A model generated the notes under the pieces. The model did no database searches, was not told where the DNA came from, and saw nothing but the letters and a program-made list of their open reading frames with translations. The position numbers and the translations under genes are program-made. A stretch of 64,000 nt of DNA from Leadbetterella sp. (GTDB taxonomy: Bacteria > Bacteroidota > Bacteroidia > Cytophagales > Spirosomataceae). Location: assembly GCA_019638185.1 (NCBI GenBank), contig JAHBUH010000012.1:60593-124592 (forward strand), given 5' to 3'. Below, one piece after another: positions 61,743-64,000 of this stretch (position 1 is its first letter; each line of letters opens with the position of its first letter).

Positions 61743-63134
61743 TTGGGATACTTCTCAAATATAGGCAAGGGCATCAAAACCACGGCAAAGGGCTTAAGCC
61801 TCACGCTGAAGCACCTGTGGGCAGCCCGGAACACCAAAGGCGCCATGGAGATCAGAGACCAGGCCTTCTTTGATGTCACCGAGGGAAATGTCACGCTGAA
61901 ATACCCCCATGAGCAGCTGGCGGTACCGGAAACCGGAAGATACCAGTTGGACTGCGAGATAGACGACTGCATAGTCTGCGACAAATGCGCCAAAATCTGC
62001 CCGGTAGACTGCATTGAGATCGAAGCCATCAAGTCCCCCGACCTGATCCGCTACGCCTCAGATGGCTCACCCGTGCGCCTCCATGCAGCCAAGTTCAACA
62101 TCGATATGGCCAAGTGCTGCTTCTGCGGCCTGTGCACCACAGTGTGCCCTACAGAATGCCTCACCATGACAGATGAGTATGATTTCTCCGTAGAAGACGT
62201 AAACCTACTAAATTTCGCATTTTCTAACATTTCAGCGAAAGAAGCGCAGGAAAAGCGGGAGCTGTATGAGCAGTTTGTGGCCGAAAAAGAGGCAGCGAAA
62301 GCGGTAGCGAAGGCTCCGGCCAGTACAGAGGGGTCCACTGCCCCTAAACCGGTATTCCGGCCTAAGCCGCCAGTAGCGGCTCCTGCGGCAGAAAGTTCTG
62401 CCGAAGCGGTGGAAGAGGAGAAGAAACCGGCGTTTGTGCCTAAGGCGAAGCCTGCATTTGTTCCAAAGGCCCGGCCGGAGGTAGGGGGGGAGAGTAAACC
62501 GGCGTTTGTTCCGAGGGTGAAACCAGAGGTGAGTGGGGAGAATAAACCGGCTTTTGTACCGAAGGCAAAACCGGAAGTAAGTGGAGAGAACAAACCGGCT
62601 TTCGTTCCTAAGGCAAAACCGGAAATGAGCGGAGAGAGCCGGCCGGCCTTCATTCCCAAATCGAAGCCTGAGCTGAGCGGTGAAAGTAAACCGGCTTTTA
62701 TACCCAAAGCAAGACCGGAGTTAAGTGGTGAAAGTAAGCCAGCTTTTATACCTAAAGCGAAACCAGAGTTAAGTGGTGAAAGTAAGCCGGCATTTGTTCC
62801 GAAAGTGAAACCAGAGGTGAGTGGTGAAAATAAACCGGCATTTGTTCCGAAGGCGAAACCAGAAGTAAGTGGAGAGAATAAGCCGGCATTTATACCCAAA
62901 GCAAAACCGGAAATAAGTGGAGAGAATAAGCCAGCTTTTATACCAAAAGCGAAACCGGAGTTAAGTGGTGAAAGTAAGCCGACATTTGTTCCGAAGGCGA
63001 AACCAGAAGTAAGTGGAGAGAATAAACCAGCATTCGTTCCTAAGGCAAAACCTGAGCCCGCAGGCGAGCAAAAGCCGGCCCCACCCAGATTTGTTCCCAA
63101 AAACAAACCCCAGATAAGTAATCCCGATGACTGA
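61743..63134 (+). CDS. nuoI: NADH-quinone oxidoreductase subunit I with a long repeat tail
   Basis: 463 residues; usual NuoI proteins have about 150-220. The TTG at 61743 is chosen because an in-frame TAA lies three codons upstream and the N-terminal helix (GLSLTLKHLWAARN) belongs to the family. Two 4Fe-4S sites are intact: C76-C79-C82 with C86, and C125-C128-C131 with C135. They carry electrons of complex I on its cytoplasmic arm. After a linker of about 60 residues rich in Ala and Glu comes a tail of thirteen 16-residue units (236-443) built on KPAFVPKAKPEVSGEN. The tail is basic with regular prolines and must be extended. Its end overlaps nuoJ by 8 bases. Confidence 0.93.
   Translation: MGYFSNIGKGIKTTAKGLSLTLKHLWAARNTKGAMEIRDQAFFDVTEGNVTLKYPHEQLAVPETGRYQLDCEIDDCIVCDKCAKICPVDCIEIEAIKSPDLIRYASDGSPVRLHAAKFNIDMAKCCFCGLCTTVCPTECLTMTDEYDFSVEDVNLLNFAFSNISAKEAQEKRELYEQFVAEKEAAKAVAKAPASTEGSTAPKPVFRPKPPVAAPAAESSAEAVEEEKKPAFVPKAKPAFVPKARPEVGGESKPAFVPRVKPEVSGENKPAFVPKAKPEVSGENKPAFVPKAKPEMSGESRPAFIPKSKPELSGESKPAFIPKARPELSGESKPAFIPKAKPELSGESKPAFVPKVKPEVSGENKPAFVPKAKPEVSGENKPAFIPKAKPEISGENKPAFIPKAKPELSGESKPTFVPKAKPEVSGENKPAFVPKAKPEPAGEQKPAPPRFVPKNKPQISNPDD
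62448..63071 (+). repeat. Thirteen in-frame 48-base repeats in nuoI
   Basis: 624 bases = 13 x 48. Units vary at Val/Ile (FVP or FIP), Val/Leu/Ile/Met (PEVSG, PELSG) and the last residue (N or S), and carry many silent differences. A half unit precedes the array. Types cluster: units ending GEN and GES occur in runs, which suggests stepwise duplication by slippage or recombination. Confidence 0.95.
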
Positions 63135-63633
63135 GCAGCTGATCACCAATCTTGTTTTCTGGCTTTTCTGCCTGATCACGGTAGGCGGAGCGGTATATGT
63201 TCTGCTGAGTAATCATGTGTTGTATGCCGCATACGGCCTGCTGGTAGTCTTTTTAGGAGTGGCCGGCATCTTTGTCTTTGCCGGTGCTGAATTTGTGTCT
63301 GCCGCCCAGATTATGATCTACGTAGGCGGCATCCTGGTGCTACTGGTCTTTGGCATTATGCTGAGCTCCCGGAGAAAAGCCGGTATAGATCACCTCAAAG
63401 TGGAAAATGCCCCACGTGGAATGGGTCTTTTGGTTGCCGGCCTTCTCAGCGCTATGCTGATTCTGCTGGCCACCCGTCTCTCGTTCAGCGGCGCTGCCAC
63501 CGGCCAATGGCTAGCCATAAAAAGCCTGGGTTTTTCCCTGATGACCACCTACGTGTTGATCCTGGAAGTAGTGGGAATGTTACTTTTAATGGCCCTGATC
63601 GGGGCCACATACCTGGCAAAAGATGATCAATAA
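63127..63633 (+). CDS. nuoJ: NADH-quinone oxidoreductase subunit J
   Basis: 168 residues with five hydrophobic helices, the normal pattern of this inner-membrane complex I subunit. The conserved third-helix motif is VSAAQIMIYVGGILVLLVFGIML, preceded by FLGVAGIFVFAGAEF. It takes part in the proton-pumping membrane arm. It overlaps nuoI by 8 bases and nuoK by 11. Confidence 0.95.
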   Translation: MTEQLITNLVFWLFCLITVGGAVYVLLSNHVLYAAYGLLVVFLGVAGIFVFAGAEFVSAAQIMIYVGGILVLLVFGIMLSSRRKAGIDHLKVENAPRGMGLLVAGLLSAMLILLATRLSFSGAATGQWLAIKSLGFSLMTTYVLILEVVGMLLLMALIGATYLAKDDQ

Positions 63634-63931
63634 TATTTTACCCTACCTGGTGGTCTCCGGACTATTGTTTGCCATCGGTTTTGCAGTGGTGGTCAGCAAA
63701 AAAAACCTCATCTTAATGCTAATGGGGGTGGAGCTGATGCTGAATGCCGTGAATGTCAATTTTGTTGCCTTCTCCAAATTTGACCCGGATCCGGTAAAGG
63801 GCCAAATTTTTTCAATTTTTGTCATGATCATCGCCGCCGCAGAAATCGCTGTAGGCCTGGCCATTGTGCTCAAAATCCGCCGCCACTACCACGAAATCGA
63901 CCCCGAAAAACTAAATAATTTGCGAGATTAG
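63623..63931 (+). CDS. nuoK: NADH-quinone oxidoreductase subunit K
   Basis: 102 residues, three transmembrane helices, with the two membrane glutamates used for proton transfer: GVELMLNAVNVNFVAF and AAAEIAVGLAIVL. Size is standard. It is the last gene visible in the nuo cluster. A consensus promoter directly follows, so nuoL, if next, is not simply continued from this transcript. Confidence 0.95.
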   Translation: MINNILPYLVVSGLLFAIGFAVVVSKKNLILMLMGVELMLNAVNVNFVAFSKFDPDPVKGQIFSIFVMIIAAAEIAVGLAIVLKIRRHYHEIDPEKLNNLRD

Positions 63932-63932
63932 A

Positions 63933-63963
63933 TTTGAATTTTTAAAACTTATTTCTACCTTTG
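63933..63963 (+). promoter_or_regulatory. Consensus promoter for the next gene beyond the window
   Basis: TTTG, a 19-base spacer and TACCTTTG match every fixed base of the Bacteroidota promoter. It begins one base after the nuoK stop. The remaining 37 bases contain no start codon in a frame that can be judged. Confidence 0.65.
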
Positions 63964-64000
63964 CAGTCCTATCGGCTACGTAGTCATAAGGATTTATCAT

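Noticed and set aside
62448-63071. Regular repeats that could suggest a CRISPR array
   Set aside because: The units are contiguous, in frame and coding, with no unique spacers and no cas genes nearby.
62051-63106. Long minus-strand open frame (351 codons) opposite nuoI
   Set aside because: It arises because the 48-base repeat has no stop in that frame. The predicted protein is a monotonous Gly/Phe/Leu repeat with no start signals, while the plus frame holds the conserved iron-sulfur protein.

Overview
The window is chromosomal DNA of a member of the Bacteroidota, probably a Cytophagales- or Chitinophagales-type environmental species; I cannot resolve the genus. Support for this comes from TonB-dependent receptors with carboxypeptidase-like N-terminal domains, a type IX secretion (T9SS) type A sorting domain, a propeller sensor kinase, the Bacteroidota form of RNA polymerase omega, Tat-exported Gfo/Idh/MocA and sugar isomerase proteins, and the recurring TANNTTTG (-7) promoter element of the Bacteroidota housekeeping sigma factor in at least 15 intergenic regions. 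Most of the DNA looks close to 50% G+C.

Layout. 1-4.4 kb: a leftward operon of TonB receptor, DUF4374 lipoprotein and a secreted esterase cut by the window edge; it resembles a xenosiderophore uptake-and-cleavage locus. 4.5-14.4 kb: DUF2911 protein, the chaperone ClpB, a small lipoprotein, two DinB-fold proteins, a family 2 glycosyltransferase, DNA polymerase I and a DoxX protein. 14.4-24.9 kb: mostly leftward genes. They include decayed remnants of a LuxR-type regulator, adenine deaminase, a RidA-like protein, a helix-hairpin-helix protein, a Tat-exported isomerase, an AIM24 protein, a rightward Gfo/Idh/MocA oxidoreductase, fructose-1,6-bisphosphatase, and an operon with SIMPL, 3-methyladenine glycosylase, Nudix and DUF3820 proteins.

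25-34.7 kb: a bestrophin, then a small foreign-looking island (a broken rhuM gene and an A+T-rich sulfurtransferase). These are followed by a secreted RidA protein, malic enzyme, a paraoxonase-like lactonase coupled to a second Tat isomerase, and a DEAD-box RNA helicase with a long, structured 5' leader. 34.7-53.6 kb: a secreted glycerophosphodiesterase and a TonB-type receptor, then the most distinctive locus. This is a four-gene leftward operon (outer-membrane barrel, 1941-residue surface protein with eight clustered cysteines, two fibronectin-III-type proteins) transcribed divergently from a propeller histidine kinase and LuxR response regulator. A perfect G+C-rich dyad sits between the -33 and -7 elements of the operon promoter.

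53.6-64 kb: housekeeping genes folE-queD, dnaX, rpiB, a small T9SS-sorted protein, bamD, rpoZ, a duplicated hairpin, a CoA-type Nudix hydrolase, an FAD dehydrogenase, and nuoI-nuoJ-nuoK of respiratory complex I. Here NuoI carries an in-frame tail of thirteen 16-residue Lys/Pro repeats. No tRNA, rRNA, CRISPR array or intact insertion sequence was recognised. Strongest candidates for something new: the divergent surface-protein/two-component locus, the NuoI repeat tail, the DEAD-box leader, and the bacterial paraoxonase-like enzyme.
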